A stretch of DNA of 64,000 nt from Labia minor. Taxonomy: Eukaryota > Arthropoda > Insecta > Dermaptera > Spongiphoridae. The notes below the pieces were generated by a model. The model saw only the letters and a program-made list of their open reading frames with translations, searched no databases and had not been told where the DNA came from. This document shows, one piece after another, positions 24,204 through 35,923 of this stretch. How positions within the stretch are numbered: position 1 is the first letter of the stretch; the number at the start of each line of letters is the position of its first letter. The translations under genes were made by a program, and so were the position numbers. The stretch covers positions 78,852,053 through 78,916,052 of the forward strand of contig OY720344.1 of the NCBI GenBank assembly GCA_963082975.1, read 5' to 3'.

Positions 24204-24777
24204 ATCGATGACTCTGGGAGACGAGAGTAGATTTGGAGTATTTGTGAGATTAATATTGTTCGCAGCATTATGGCGGAGATGGCATAACGAGAAATAATGT
24301 CCAGATATAGTTAAGGTTATAAAATCAAGAAGGCTGGGATGGGAAGGGGACGTGGTTGGAATTGGAGAAACTAGAAATTGGGAGAAACCGATTGGGAAAC
24401 ATCCGGTGGAAGACCAAGGACCAAGGTGGGTGGACAATGAAGGAAGGGACATGGGAGAGATGGGACAGGGTAGGATTTGGTTGTAGCTCAGGATAGGGAC
24501 GCTTAGAGAAATGTGGATGCTGCGGCTAAGAACTTTCGAAAACTGTAGAGACAGAGAGTTAGATAAATACAATAATAATATATAATTAATTTACTGATTA
24601 AATTAAAATATATTTTACAAGAAAACAAATAAATGTCTATTTATACTGATTGAAACAAAATGGATGAAAACCTTTTACATACAGAGTTTCAACCAAATAC
24701 TATGTATCACTCGGGGGTACAGGGGGCGGAGCCTCCGTCTAGGTGTGAAGAGCGCCGAAGGCGCTCGGAGCAGCTAG

Positions 24778-25670
24778 TTATATATTATTAATTTTATATT
24801 CTGTTATATTAAAATTAGTTGATATTATTCTCAGAGATGTAAGTACAAATCTTATAAAAAATTCATATTAAACGAGGCTAATTTGAAGGCTATAAATAAA
24901 AATCTCAATTTTTCCCTTGTGATTTATAAATAGACAGAAATAATAGCTATTACTAGTATAAAAGTTATAACAAGAATATTATAAGAATAAGAATAAAAAA
25001 TTCTTATTTTAGCAAGGATATAAACATAAAATCTCGAAATATAGTGAAACTATTTTATTTTATTTACATATTATGATTTATTTATTTATATAATTTGTTA
25101 TATTATTTATAAACTAGGTAGTTTGAAATAATGACGGGTATCGTAATTATGATATAAAATATAATATTTTTTTTATTTAAAAGAGATAATATACTTAATG
25201 TTTTAATAGTAAATCTAAAACTAAAATAAACTAAGAAAATTTATATCAATATAAACCAGATGACAAGAAATAAATAATATACTTAATATAATAAAAATTT
25301 AGATAAAATGGTCATGTTTGTAAAGGGGCTGAATTATTTGTTTATAATAGATTGCAAATTTAGTTAAAACAGAAAATATATTATATACTTAATATATTTG
25401 GTTTCTATATTAATATAGCACATAAATTTTGTATAAGTTTAATATTTAAGAGAGAATTAAATTTAAAAAACATATCTTAAGTTAATGTGATGTTTATTTC
25501 TTCTCAAATAATTTTTATTTATACGAAATTATAATTATTGGTGAGTATCCTGTAAATTAAAAATAGCTAAAATAAAGATTTTTTTATCCATGAAAAGCCT
25601 AAATTAATCAATTAATAATATCTTATGATTTATTTTGATTTCTTATATGAGATGGAGAATAATATACCAC
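24778..25670. other. AT-rich intron sequence, no recognisable feature
   Basis: No motif or exon was seen. Confidence 0.45.
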
Positions 25671-26045
25671 TTTTTACTATCTCGACAGAGATAGTATTGC
25701 GATCACGAAAATTTTCGATGTCGAGATTTTGATGTTTTTATACGTTTTGAAGGTCCCTGAGTCATTTTCACTAAGGTTGAGAAAAATGTCTGGGTTTGGG
25801 GGTGGGGGTGGGGGTGGGTATGTAGACAAGATTACGCAAAAACGGTTTGAGCCAGAATAATGAAATTTGGTACACGGGCATTATTCAAAATTCGTAGTTT
25901 TCTATCAATTTTTGAGAAAAGTTTATTTATCTATCCTTGAAGAAGTGCATTTGGATCGGCATCTCGTGAAATGACCTTAGATATAAAACTGCTATATATA
26001 GAATTTCAGCTGGTATCATCAACAAAGAACCAAACACGCGCTGGT
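25671..26045 (+). repeat. R2 repeat, copy 3
   Basis: The start ACTATCTCGACAGAGATAGT forms a perfect 8-bp stem. TTGCGATCACGAAAATTTTC and CATTTTCACTAAGGTTGAGA follow, then a (GGGGGT)n microsatellite at 25796-25816, an ACAAGATTACGCAAAAACGG block, and a CACGCGCTGGTT end. Confidence 0.7.
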
Positions 26046-26252
26046 TATATATGTATATACCTATATAATACTCTTTGTTTTACAAGATATTTTTTTTAAT
26101 TTATTTTGTATTTCTTCAATTTTATACATATTTTTTTAAAATAATCTAATTAAAACCTAAATAAAAAGAAATTTTAATATCTAAATATACTCTTATTGAA
26201 AATAATATATATTCTATACCCTAAAAATATCCTATTATTTATTAAAAAATAA

Positions 26253-26504
26253 AGAAAAAAAGAGAAGTGGCTGAGAGAGATTTTCAATGATGCTCAAAAT
26301 ATAGATGCTCAAGTAGCTTTCGCGGAGAGGCTTCCAGGTAAAGATATTCTTGACTTTATTAGAAAATTCCAAGTGAGCCCTTATTCTCTGGCTATTCTTA
26401 TTATATATTCTAAAACAAAAGAACTTTTTGCAATCAAGAACGGAGTTTTAAGTTTTCCTCTAATATTTCAAATTGGTATATTGTTTATAATAGTTTATAG
26501 TTAA
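26253..26504 (+). other. Unassigned open frame, possible exon or gene fragment
   Basis: An 83-codon open stretch without ATG, less AT-rich than its surroundings in its first 200 bp. It reads EKWLREIFNDAQNIDAQVAF, then AERLPGKDILDFIRKFQVSP, and ends in a hydrophobic tail before TAA at 26502. The composition looks protein-like, with alternating charged and hydrophobic residues. I do not recognise the family. It is unrelated in strand phase to the receptor exons and no clear splice sites bracket it. Confidence 0.3.
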
Positions 26505-27179
26505 ATCAAAAAATATTTATTTATATATATATTTCATATTATATTTATTTAGGATCTATTTAATTAAAAATTGAATAAAAAATACATTAATTATAAAATT
26601 TTTGTCGATATTATAATATTATAATACGTATGTAGTTATTATGATACCAAATTTAAAAAATTTGAATTTTTTGATATTAAAAAAATGTTTTTTTTTTAAA
26701 TTTATTTTTCTACGTTAAAACGAAACGGCGTTTACCTGTTTTAATAAAGTGAAAAATTTAAATCATTAATAAAAAATATGTTAACACTTTTCTTAAACAT
26801 TGATTTATTTGACTAAACGTCTTGAAAGGTTGCTAAGCATAATAAATCGTGTACTTATACACATTTAATTCGGTTATTCATCATCTCTCTCAGCCAAATA
26901 TAGTGGGTAAATTTATCTACGGACATGTGAATAATATACGTGCATATACATACTTATACGTATATATTCTGTTTATTGAGTTTACTTTATTTTAATTATA
27001 TATTATATTTACAAAATATTTTTCCTCCCAAATCGCCGAATTAAATTGAATTTATTAGAAGCTTGCATATATTCTGATCATTTTTTCACTAAAAAAGCGT
27101 TTATTCAGAAAAATTAGACAATATCTATGAAACAAAATAATTTCCATCATTTTCTACAACTTTTACCTAACTTTCTTGC

Positions 27180-27500
27180 AACATGACGATTCCGTGTCGA
27201 AAGAACGATGGTTTGACAGTGATCCAATCACCGATTCATTTTTGCACTTCTTCAGCATTTCGAAACCGTGTGCCCATGCTGCATAGATCTGAACATATGG
27301 TAATCAGAGGCCCTATGTCTTGTGAGTACGCTGGGTGCAGCAGAACTTCCCAACTGTGTAACCTTCACAATTCTTGCAATGTGTGGCCGAGCGTTGTCAT
27401 GCAAGAGAATGACTTTGCGTCTGTTACTCGCTATAGCTTGTCTTTTTTGCAACAATACGTCGTTCAATTTGTTCAGTTGACGAAGGGTTATTGAACTCAA
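27180..27500 (-). pseudogene. mariner transposase relic
   Basis: The minus strand encodes QLNKLNDVLLQKRQAIASNR, then RKVILLHDNARPHIA, which contains the second catalytic Asp motif of mariner (HDNARPH). After a frame change the region around the third Asp is still readable in two frames: ...ASDYHMFRSMQHG, and TRFRNAEEVQK downstream. Frame changes and a stop mark it as dead. The termini were not identified. Confidence 0.8.
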
Positions 27501-27589
27501 TTGATTTTTTCACTATTTATCTAACATTAAAAATCTATTGTAGATCTATTTTTCCTGAATCCTTGTTGTTTTTCTCGAGGTGTCGTGAA

Positions 27590-27900
27590 ATTAAGAAGTG
27601 CACCTAATATTAATTTAGTGAAAAGTTTTAGTTCGTGTTATTCATAAATGTATTCTCTGGATTCATCTTATCTCCCGTTTTAAAAATTAAAGTAGTGATA
27701 CTGCTTTTCCAATCCTTAGACACATCAGACTTTCTAAGAAATTTGTTAATGGTGAAATCAGTGCTTTACATCCATATTTGATTTCATTTGTGATGTTATC
27801 CGGCCATCTTTCCATTTTTCACTGATTTTATTTATTTTTCTACATCTCCTCTAGATATTTGTAAATTGCTTTCTCCTCCTTTTTCTACTCGAATTATTTC
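27590..27900 (-). pseudogene. LINE reverse transcriptase N-terminal fragment
   Basis: On the minus strand the translation NKFLRKSDVSKDWKSSITTL followed by IFKTGDKMNPEN matches the start of non-LTR reverse transcriptase domains (pattern P..WK.S.I.PIFK.GDK..P.NYR). Upstream, frameshifted GKMAG and I..EI-like sequence fits the preceding AxGPDGI motif. It is a relic. Confidence 0.65.
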
Positions 27901-28594
27901 TTTATTATGTGTAAAATAAAAGTTTATAAAAAGCGTTCCCAATCCTTTTCAATAGTCTCCAAATTTTTCTTTGAGCACCGTGCATATCATTCTCCATAAC
28001 TGCCTTGAAATGTTCCCAATAACTTTCTTTTATATTTCTAATCGTAGTATATTATTTTGTATTTTTGTCAGTTGGATTTTGAATAAATTTTTAATAAGCA
28101 TTTTTTTTTATTTCGTAATTTCTTTTACTTCTGAAGTGTACCACGATTATTGCATTGAGTTGTATTGTTCGTTATCTTATAGCTTCTTCAGTTGCATTCA
28201 GAATTACTTAAATCTATATATAGTATATTAAAATTATTTTTCAAGTTAAAATATTATTGACTCGTTTGCAAATTGCCATGGTGCAGTGGTTGCTGTCACC
28301 ATCTTATGACCGTGAGAACTCAGATGTTGTTTTTCATTCATTTAAGTTTATGTTTCTAAAATAATTATTTCTTCGCAGATACTAAAAGCAAAAAGTAAAT
28401 ATAAAAAAATAACAAAAACATAAACATCAATTTCTTATTTAAGTATTCTTATTATTAATTTATAATTAATCATTTAATAAATATACTATTATTTACTTAT
28501 TATAAACTATTTTATGCAGAGTATCATGGGTAAGTAAAATACTTATAATCTTATTTTATTGTTGGTATATTACAAAATTTTGTAATTTTGTTAA

Positions 28595-28632
28595 AAGTGT
28601 GCCGCCACAAAAAATCAAGATTGAGAATCACT
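28595..28632. mobile_element. hAT MITE right-end fragment
   Basis: AAAGTGTGCCGCCAC and GATTGAGAATCACTG form the right terminus of the family whose left end is at 16141. The left part is missing here. Confidence 0.5.
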
Positions 28633-29314
28633 GATAACTGATAACAAAATAACAAAATAATTATATTATAATTGTATAATAATTAATTTACTTCTTATAA
28701 ACTCTTATTATAATAAATATTGGTATATAAATATAAAACATCATTTTCCTTTTAATATTAATATATATATATATATATAATGTATATATATAATTAATTA
28801 TTTGTTGATTATTTTGATTAATTAAATATTATCATTTGCTATTAATTCTCAAATCCGCAACCTATAAAGTCCTTTAAATTTCTTGAAAATTTGTTTACAT
28901 TGGAATACCATACCCTTAAATATTCCTAAGTACCTTTCTCCTTTCTAGGGTTCAAGGGACAACACTGACTTATATGCATAACAAAAAAAGTTATTTTATG
29001 TAAGTAAATACAATTTGGTTATTACATTGAGTGTCGCTTCAATATTGTTGAAAACTATTTTGTGACAATTTCTGAAATAAACAGCATCTTATGTTAGTTG
29101 ATGTTTAATGAAATTTTCGCTTTTTCAGACGCTTTTTCTGCGATCACTAATCATCATCTTTTGCTTTAATTATTGTTTTTGTTATTTAGTTATTATTTTA
29201 AATTTATACGTGAGTGTTTTTATTAATGAACATTTAGATTTATATATGTATATGTATATAATACATGTAAAAAGATTTTTAAAATAAAATCTCTAATGAC
29301 TTTTTTGAATTCAG

Positions 29315-29501
29315 GTATGAACCTGGACAGCGACGAGGCAACAAATGTAAATACAATCAAAATCCTGGTTATGTTGTCTTCTCGGCGATGGGTTCATTCT
29401 ATTTGCCACTCACCGTCATGCTTTATGTCTATGCAAGGATTTCGTGTGTCGTTGCTAGGCGACATTCCCAATTGGCAGCCGCCGGCGATCCTGCTTCACA
29501 G
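29315..29501 (+). CDS. Biogenic-amine GPCR, exon with ECL2, TM5 and start of ICL3
   Basis: Third recognised receptor exon. The acceptor is TTGAATTCAG at 29314 and the donor is TCACAG|GTGATT. It enters in phase 2 (the split codon makes the Trp that ends TM4) and leaves in phase 0. It encodes WYEPGQRRGNKCKYNQNPGY, then TM5 VVFSAMGSFYLPLTVMLYVY, then ARISCVVARRHSQLAAAGDP. The Cys in NKCKY is the ECL2 disulphide partner. The FSAMGSFYLP stretch holds the TM5 serines that contact catechol or phenol ligands in aminergic receptors. Confidence 0.92.
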
Positions 29502-30334
29502 GTGATTGATAATATTATAAAGAGTTTTTTTTTTCACTCTCCTTTTGATTATTTGAATGGTAACATTAGGGACGGGAACAATCATATGGTATGTTTCGAT
29601 TTGGATGAGAATCTCAAAAGAAATAAAGAAAAAAAAACAAAATCAGGAGAATTCGTTAAAGTGAATTTTTAAATTTAAACAAGGAAATAAAAACGTTATT
29701 ATAAGAAAATTAAAACTTAATTTTTTTATTAATTTTTCTATATATTTATTTAGAATAGAAAACCATCGGTAGTTTAAGTATTTATTCAAAGAGAGTGGAA
29801 CCGGGAATCTAATTTTAAGTTGATAATACTAACCAAAAGTGAAAATAGGTTGCAAAGTCACATTAGCAGGGGAAGTTTACGTTAGTAGCCCTGTTAGTTC
29901 CAAATATGGTTTGGTTTATTCTCAAGATCTATTTTTTTTATATAATGGAGCTTGTTATGTCTTCTTGTTAAGGATAGAAAATTTTCGTCGAAATGGAAGT
30001 GCTTGAACCACACCATGTTTACAAATAACAGGGCTATCGACGTAAACTTACACTGGCACATTAATCCTTTTCTTCACAGTTCCAACTTAATATTAAGGAT
30101 AATTCCCTCCTCCACCCTGTAGAACCTTTCGATTAAGTCGTCAGAATATAATTTTCCGACTTATGAAGAATTTATCTTTAACTTCAATTTAAAAAAAAGT
30201 CAACTTGAAACTCATTGTGATCTCCAACAACTAACAATTTAAAAAAACTTTTAAAATTTATTGAAATCATATATTTTATTATAATTATTTATATTTATTT
30301 TTTTAATGTTATTAATGAAAACAATTATTTTTAG

Positions 30335-30423
30335 AGGCCGGTAAAAAGTCCTCAAGATGAATCTGAAATTGAACGAGGTTCCTCGGATGATGAAAGAGGA
30401 GCTCTTGATAGACAATGTAGCAG
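30335..30423 (+). CDS. Biogenic-amine GPCR, short ICL3 exon
   Basis: An 89-bp exon between TTATTTTTAG (30334) and AG|GTAATG, entering phase 0 and leaving phase 2. It encodes RPVKSPQDESEIERGSSDDE and RGALDRQCS, an acidic, serine-rich part of the third intracellular loop with several possible CK2-type sites (SSDDE). Its assignment rests on phase compatibility, position and canonical splice sites rather than on a conserved motif. Because it is small, it could be alternatively spliced, but skipping it would shift the frame. Confidence 0.75.
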
Positions 30424-30590
30424 GTAATGTAATAAATAAATTGAAATCATATGGAGTATTTAAATAAACAATCATCTTTATTAAATCTTTATATGTTTTA
30501 ATTCAATTAGTTATTTTTAAAAATTAAATTTTATTATATATTTATTTTGATTAAATTACGAATATTGTTTGTTTTTTTTTGTTGGATTAG

Positions 30591-30907
30591 TATTATGGCG
30601 TCTATGGGACCATATGGCGCTGGTGGGCCACCAAACTCAGGTGCCCATCTTCACCAAGACTCATTACGTTCGCATTATGGTCTCCAAATGGGGTCAGGGG
30701 GGGCGTCTGCTAATTCTAGAGCAAGTTATTATGCAGCTTGTGGAGCTGGTAGAGTCAGTTCCCTACGTCGGGAGAGTAAAACTGCCAAGACACTCTCTAT
30801 TGTGGTGGGTGGCTTTGTCGCCTGTTGGCTGCCATTTTTCGTCACGTATCTACTACAGCCGTTTTGTACAGTACCTGAGAAACTTATGGTCTCACTCACC
30901 TGGCTTG
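30591..30907 (+). CDS. Biogenic-amine GPCR, exon with ICL3, TM6, ECL3 and start of TM7
   Basis: The acceptor is TTGGATTAG at 30590 and the donor is GGCTTG|GTAAGT. It enters in phase 2 and leaves in phase 1. The first 60 codons are a Gly/Ser/His-rich ICL3 (GPYGAGGPPNSGAHLH...). A basic juxtamembrane helix follows (SLRRESKTAKTLS), then TM6 IVVGGFVACWLPFFVTYLL with the CWLPFF toggle-switch motif of aminergic receptors, ECL3 (QPFCTVPEKL) and the first turn of TM7 (TWLG). Confidence 0.92.
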
Positions 30908-30954
30908 GTAAGTATTCTTTGAACATAAGGACTTCCTCTTGTTAACACAATACT

Positions 30955-31570
30955 TGGTACCTGGTTCACCGAGCCACCGCTCGGTCATTAAAAAAAAATG
31001 ATTCCTTATTATGGCTGGTAATATTAATACCTTATTCACCGAGCCGCCGTTCAAATAATTTAAAAGAATATAAATTAAAAATAAAATAGTCATAAAACAT
31101 ACAGCCCTTAGACGTACGTATTCTGAAAGCAGAAAAGTGGATATATTATAATATATATTTCGTAATTTGATTTTATTTATATTTATAATATTTTGTATTT
31201 AAGGAAGCGCTGTCTGGCGTAATTGCTAACGTAATTTAAATTTCCTATTTTAAATTAAGAAAAAACTAATAAAAGTTCTGAAATAATTTCAAATAATTTA
31301 AAAGTACGTGTTAATGCACTGAAAGACAGATATGGATTTTACATAAATATTTTAAATTTTATTTTATTTATAATATTTTGTTTTTAAGAAAGCTCTGTCT
31401 GATGTAGTTCTGGCGTCATTTAAATTTCCTATTTTAAATTAAGAAAAAATTAATAAAGATGATTTTTCCCGAGGCTGAAACCAATACAGATCGATTTTTC
31501 TTTATAAAAATTATCTATGGTGTGAATTTCAAAAAATCCTTCGAGTGGTTTAATATTTCAAAAATACAAA
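30955..31570 (+). repeat. R3 repeat with internal duplication
   Basis: It starts 48 bp into the large intron with CCTGGTTCACCGAGCCACCG. A second GAGCCGCCGTTC start follows near 31040. The CTGTCTGGCGTAATTGC/CTGTCTGATGTAGTTC block appears twice (31209 and 31396), so the copy is partly duplicated. It ends with CCTTCGAGTGGTTTAATATT near 31555. Confidence 0.65.
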
Positions 31571-31945
31571 TATATTTTTAATTTTTGTTAGTATGTTGTT
31601 ATTATTAAAGCACTGCTCAATGGCGCTAAATTCCAAATCAGTGTTTGACACTACAGTGTAATAAGATAAGATAAGATAAAATAATAATTATCTATAGTAA
31701 AGTTCGCCTTAGGTCTGCATGGCCTGTTGAGCACTTTAATAATAGTAAAGTTAAATAAACAAAAATAAATTTTAAACTCATAATAAAATAAATAATTAAA
31801 AAAAAATTAAGTTACAGTGTTTTATTTATAAATGCACTAAAAACTAGAAAATAATTTTTCTCTTAGCCTTAATAAGTATATTCTTCTTCATGAGGGGTTG
31901 TATAATGGTCCGCTTTCTTAGCACTTCAACAACAATGGTCTAGAT

Positions 31946-32335
31946 CAGGGGTGGCCAACCCGCGGCCCGCGGGCCGCATGTGGCCCGCCGTAAACATTTT
32001 TGCGGCCCGCGAGATTCATCACACTTTTATATTCTACGCCCTCATGAAACAAATATCGCACTAGTGAAATAAATATGATTTCATTTTTTTTTTATTTTTA
32101 GTATTATATATTTTTTACAATGTGCATTTAGTATCATTATTATTATATTATATATGTTTATATGTAAAAATAATAGTAAACATAATAAAAATTTATTATT
32201 TTTCAATTTGTCACACCAAACAATATCTATAATGGGTCTAAATCGAATATGGGTATGTATAATTTATATGCGGCCCGTGAAGTTATGATGTATTTCCAAA
32301 GTGGCCCGCAAGATCATTTGGGTTGGCCACCTCTG
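31946..32335. mobile_element. hAT MITE, 390 bp, with 8-bp target duplication
   Basis: The left end CAGGGGTGGCCAACCCGCGG and right end GGGTTGGCCACCTCTG are inverted copies with one mismatch over 16 bp. Perfect 8-bp direct repeats GTCTAGAT (31938-31945 and 32336-32343) flank it. Subterminal GGCCCGC blocks occur at both sides. It has no coding capacity. Layout and ends fit the Charlie-like hAT group. Confidence 0.92.
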
Positions 32336-32864
32336 GTCTAGATACTTTGAATAAAGAGCCTAATTAAATGAATTAGTTATTTAATTTTCTAGGGATCTCT
32401 CAAGTAAAACGCTTGCATTTAATTTTTTAATTTTGTCACCATTTTTAATTTAAATGCAATATCATTGCAGCTGTTGTTTCTAATGGAATATTATTTACAA
32501 GGGCACCTATTTTAATTAATTTCCCAGGCCGGGTTAGCAGTTTAAAATCTCGGACTCCTCGTTAGATTCTAACATGTCTTCATTCGTCATAACATTTTAC
32601 ATTTTTGACATTTAAATTTTGATTTGCAATCGATTGTTTTATGATTACTTGCTAGGCACACTTAGATAATTTTAAACTTTTTGCTTTTTCAAGCCTTGAT
32701 TTTGCTGATCCTGAACTACAAAATATTGATTTATCATTTTGTTTGCAGAAAAGACATAAGTTTGATTTCGATGTATTCGAGGAAATATTATTTTTAATTT
32801 TGTTTGTACCATTCATTCCCAATTCTATTTTAAATTTTATTATGTTTCCTAATTAATGTTATGT

Positions 32865-33320
32865 TTGTGGCGTCACACAAGGCGTCCCTATCAATCATGC
32901 TCGAACTCGAACGCTCAAGAATATTCTAGACGCGCGCACTCGAACGCTCGAGAATATTCTAGAAGGTGACGCGCGCATATAGCTCCGCCACCGGACACGC
33001 CCTACAGGGCGGACCAGAGGCAAGCGCTGGGGCTATATAAAGGCAGCTCGACGAGAGTCAAGCACCCATTTCCTTCCTCACCTTCCCGGCTTGCAGAGAG
33101 TAGGCAGATTGAGACTCTGTAAGCCATACCTCCCTTATCCTTTCCGGCTTCCGGGGAGTAGGCAGATAGAGATTCCGCAAGCCACTACTATCCTCCGGTC
33201 CATGGGCATCGTACGCTGACCAATCCACCGGTCAACGCACCTCGTCTACTGACTGTCCCCCGGCTCATCGTCCACTGACCATCCTGAACAATAAATTAAA
33301 TAAATATTTTAGGTATACAA
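32865..33320 (+). promoter_or_regulatory. LTR-like GC-rich promoter block with heat-shock elements
   Basis: A GC-rich island of about 400 bp in AT-rich DNA. It holds two near-identical repeats, each containing ACTCGAACGCTC and the heat-shock-element pattern GAAnnTTCnnGA(A): 32919-32930 GAATATTCTAGA and 32952-32964 GAATATTCTAGAA. TATATAAAG follows at 33034-33042, then an initiator-like GAGTCAAG near 33058. A tandem pair of GAGTAGGCAGAT-containing units (33100 and 33158) follows, and a polyadenylation signal AATAAA at about 33290. Promoter plus poly(A) signal without a gene is the build of a solo LTR. I found no convincing TG...CA ends with a target duplication. Confidence 0.5.
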
Positions 33321-34895
33321 ATACTTGCCTAAATTTTATCCTTTCTTGGTTTTATTTCTTCTTGGTGTTTGAATTTTTTGAAATTTACACTGTAAATATT
33401 TTATATTTATATCATTAAAATAAAGCCTTCAAATATATCCAGTAACAATTCCACTTTTACCTTATTTTAAAACCCATTGTAAAAAATTTGGTGCTTTTAT
33501 AACATCCCAAGAAATTAAAACCCTTTACCTTTTACTGAATTGTCTTCAATACTAGCAAATTAAAATCTCTTACCTTTGATATGAAATTAATATTGAGATT
33601 GAGCATTGTAAAATTTGTTTGTGTTAAAGTTAATCTTTTACCAGTTGATACAGAACTTCATGTTCAGACATTTTTCTATGCTTTTTTTTAACAAACTGAT
33701 AATTAAGAAATAATTAATTAATTAGAACTATTTTTTGAATAAGTATATAATTATTAACATTCCAAAATATTGCACTATTATTAATTTCCCTTATTAAAGT
33801 ATTATTTTATTTCAAGAGAGTACAAAGCGAAATGCATTAAGTCCTCCTGGTTAGAAATTATAATTAATATGAGCCTCAAGTGCATTTATGTATAGTTATT
33901 TGTTAGTTAACTATCATATGACCTAGGAGCCCTGACCGGATTATATCTTAAATATAAAGCCTCAAATTGCCTTGGGCCTACCAATTAGTTAAAAGATAAA
34001 TAGAGCTAAAATGTAAATAATATCTGAATTTGATATATATCTTTAATAATAACAAAAGGCTAATTTCTACAGTGATCAAAGTTCTTTCATAAAACGAATG
34101 GACTATTTATTTTTCTTTTTCCATTTTTTTTAAATAAAGTTTATTCATTGAATTCCCTTTGTTCACATGTGTTCATGAGGTTTATCCCCTTCAAAGATAA
34201 TTATAGATTTGAAATATATAATAATAATAATAGGTATTAATTTCGCTCTCTCTTTCGATCCTACTCTAATTATATCCTCTATCTATCTAATCCTATTCTG
34301 GATTGATGAGTTAATCCAATGTGAAGGCAAGATGTGCTGTAATCACGATTATCTTTATAATATAATTAACACACTGTAGTCTTTAAATTCACCAAATAAA
34401 AATGATCAAATTTAAACTCTAATATTTATTAAATTCTTGAAAATTCAGTTTTTTTTATATAGTTTTCAATTTTGATTACCATTTTTAAAAAACCACATAA
34501 AAAAATAATATATTATATCAAATAAAAAAAAAAAATTGGACTGTTTGAATACTTAATTATGGAGTTATTTTATATCTTCGTCAAATTCTACAAATTTAAA
34601 GTCGAAATGAAATATTTTGAAAAATATTTTGTTTTATTATTTATTTACACTTTATTTATTTTTTTAGGGAATTAAGGCCATTTTATCCTGCCTTCAAATG
34701 TAGAATATTATTTTTTTATTAACCTTATATTAAACTATAAACATAGCCAACTCTGATCCTCAATTTTCATGGACAAAGATTATATTGGTTAAGCCATATT
34801 GTCGTTCAAAATATAGTTTTAGACCTCAACCATTTTTATAATATAAATTTATGTCTATGTTTTAATTATATTTGAAGTAGCAATCATGTAATAAG
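33321..34895. other. AT-rich intron sequence, no recognisable gene
   Basis: No coding or repeat signature was recognised beyond low-complexity runs (for example ATA triplets near 34221). Confidence 0.45.
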
Positions 34896-34950
34896 CAGGG
34901 CCGTCCTAAGATATTCCGCGCCCCTGGGCTCTTAAAATTTTGCGCCCCTT
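34896..34950. mobile_element. hAT-type left terminus fragment
   Basis: CAGGGCCGTCCTAAGATATT, then CGCGCCCCTGGGC and GCGCCCCTTT, is a common hAT left-end sequence. No matching right end or duplication was found. Related GCGCCCCCC sequence is at 62480-62545. Confidence 0.4.
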
Positions 34951-35310
34951 TTCATGACAAATTACACAGAATGGTTAGTAGGAGCGAAATGGTCACATAG
35001 GTATACAAAAGTGTCCGAACTAGAAATTGTAAATTTATTATAATTAGACCAATTCAATAAACTAAAACATAAAAGAAATTAAATCAAGAAACAAGTATTA
35101 TTAATTATGAATTCTGAAAATCTATATAATTCTTTAAAACATAAAATTTATGCAAAATTAAAAAAACAATCTATATGAACAAAAATAAACTATATAGTAT
35201 AAAAAAAGAAAGTTATATATTTATTTTTCTAGCTTTTTCTTTTGCAAATTGATAAATAATATCACCCGTATTTAAGTTATTAAAAGAACTCTATTTCTAC
35301 TTTAATTTTT

Positions 35311-35923
35311 ACCGACCGACGATAGTAAGGGAGGTATTGTTTTCACACCAAATTTCACATGTGGAGATTTTTACATATCTCCACGAATCATGCATTTTCT
35401 TAACAGAAAAAAGTATTTTTAGCATGATGTCTGGCCGACCGTCTGTCCGTCCGTATAGATGAGTACAGCTTGAACGGCTCAACGTATTTTGATAAAATTT
35501 GATATATTTACTTATCGTATCAGTAGAACGAATTCATTGGTGCAAATCCGGAAACCGGAAGTGGTAGTATTAGCGATCGACGATAGGAAGGGAAGGGTTA
35601 TTTTCACACCAAATTTCACATGAGGAGATTTTTTTATATATCACCACGAATCATGCACTTTGTGGTGGTTTTATTCTCGAGAAAAATCATCTTTATTAGT
35701 TTTTTTCTTAATTTAAAATTATATGACGTAATCCAGCCATTCATGACGTCACAGTCTGGTCTAATATATATATTATAAATAAAATAAAATTAAAAATATT
35801 TATGTTCTATCCATATCTGTTTTTTATTACATTAATAGATATATTAAAATTATTTGAAATTGTTTCTGTAGCTTGAAATTAATTTACTTCAAACCGTCAA
35901 ACATGGCCACAGGTCAACTTATT
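35311..35923 (+). repeat. R1 repeat, full copy
   Basis: It runs from ACCGACCGACGATAGTAAGG to AACTTATT. It differs from the others by small changes: a CCGACCGTC variant in the microsatellite, and a terminal segment CCGTCAAACATGGCCACAGG that lacks the GTCGGTCGG motif. Confidence 0.85.

Larger units (their letters stand above)
22975..24777 (+). mobile_element. Helitron 3' end with LINE segment, second copy
   Basis: The 3' terminus repeats that at 10862: stem GAGCGCC-gaa-GGCGCTC (24750-24766), GGAGCAG, then CTAG (24774-24777) followed by T. The stretch from 22975 runs parallel to 9915-10862, including the LINE ORF2 fragment (23200-23370 and 24214-24570). The parallel is interrupted by the insertion at 23394-24203. 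The Helitron 5' end was not resolved; TCTATATATTTAATACGATA near 22697 is a candidate. Confidence 0.65.

Noticed and set aside
27183-27494. Plus-strand 103-codon frame with many Cys residues
   Set aside because: It is the antisense of the mariner transposase relic; the HDNARPH motif is on the minus strand.
28262-28330. tRNA gene or SINE (GGTGCAGTGGTTGCTG... )
   Set aside because: The A-box-like start is not followed by a usable B box, and no cloverleaf could be drawn.
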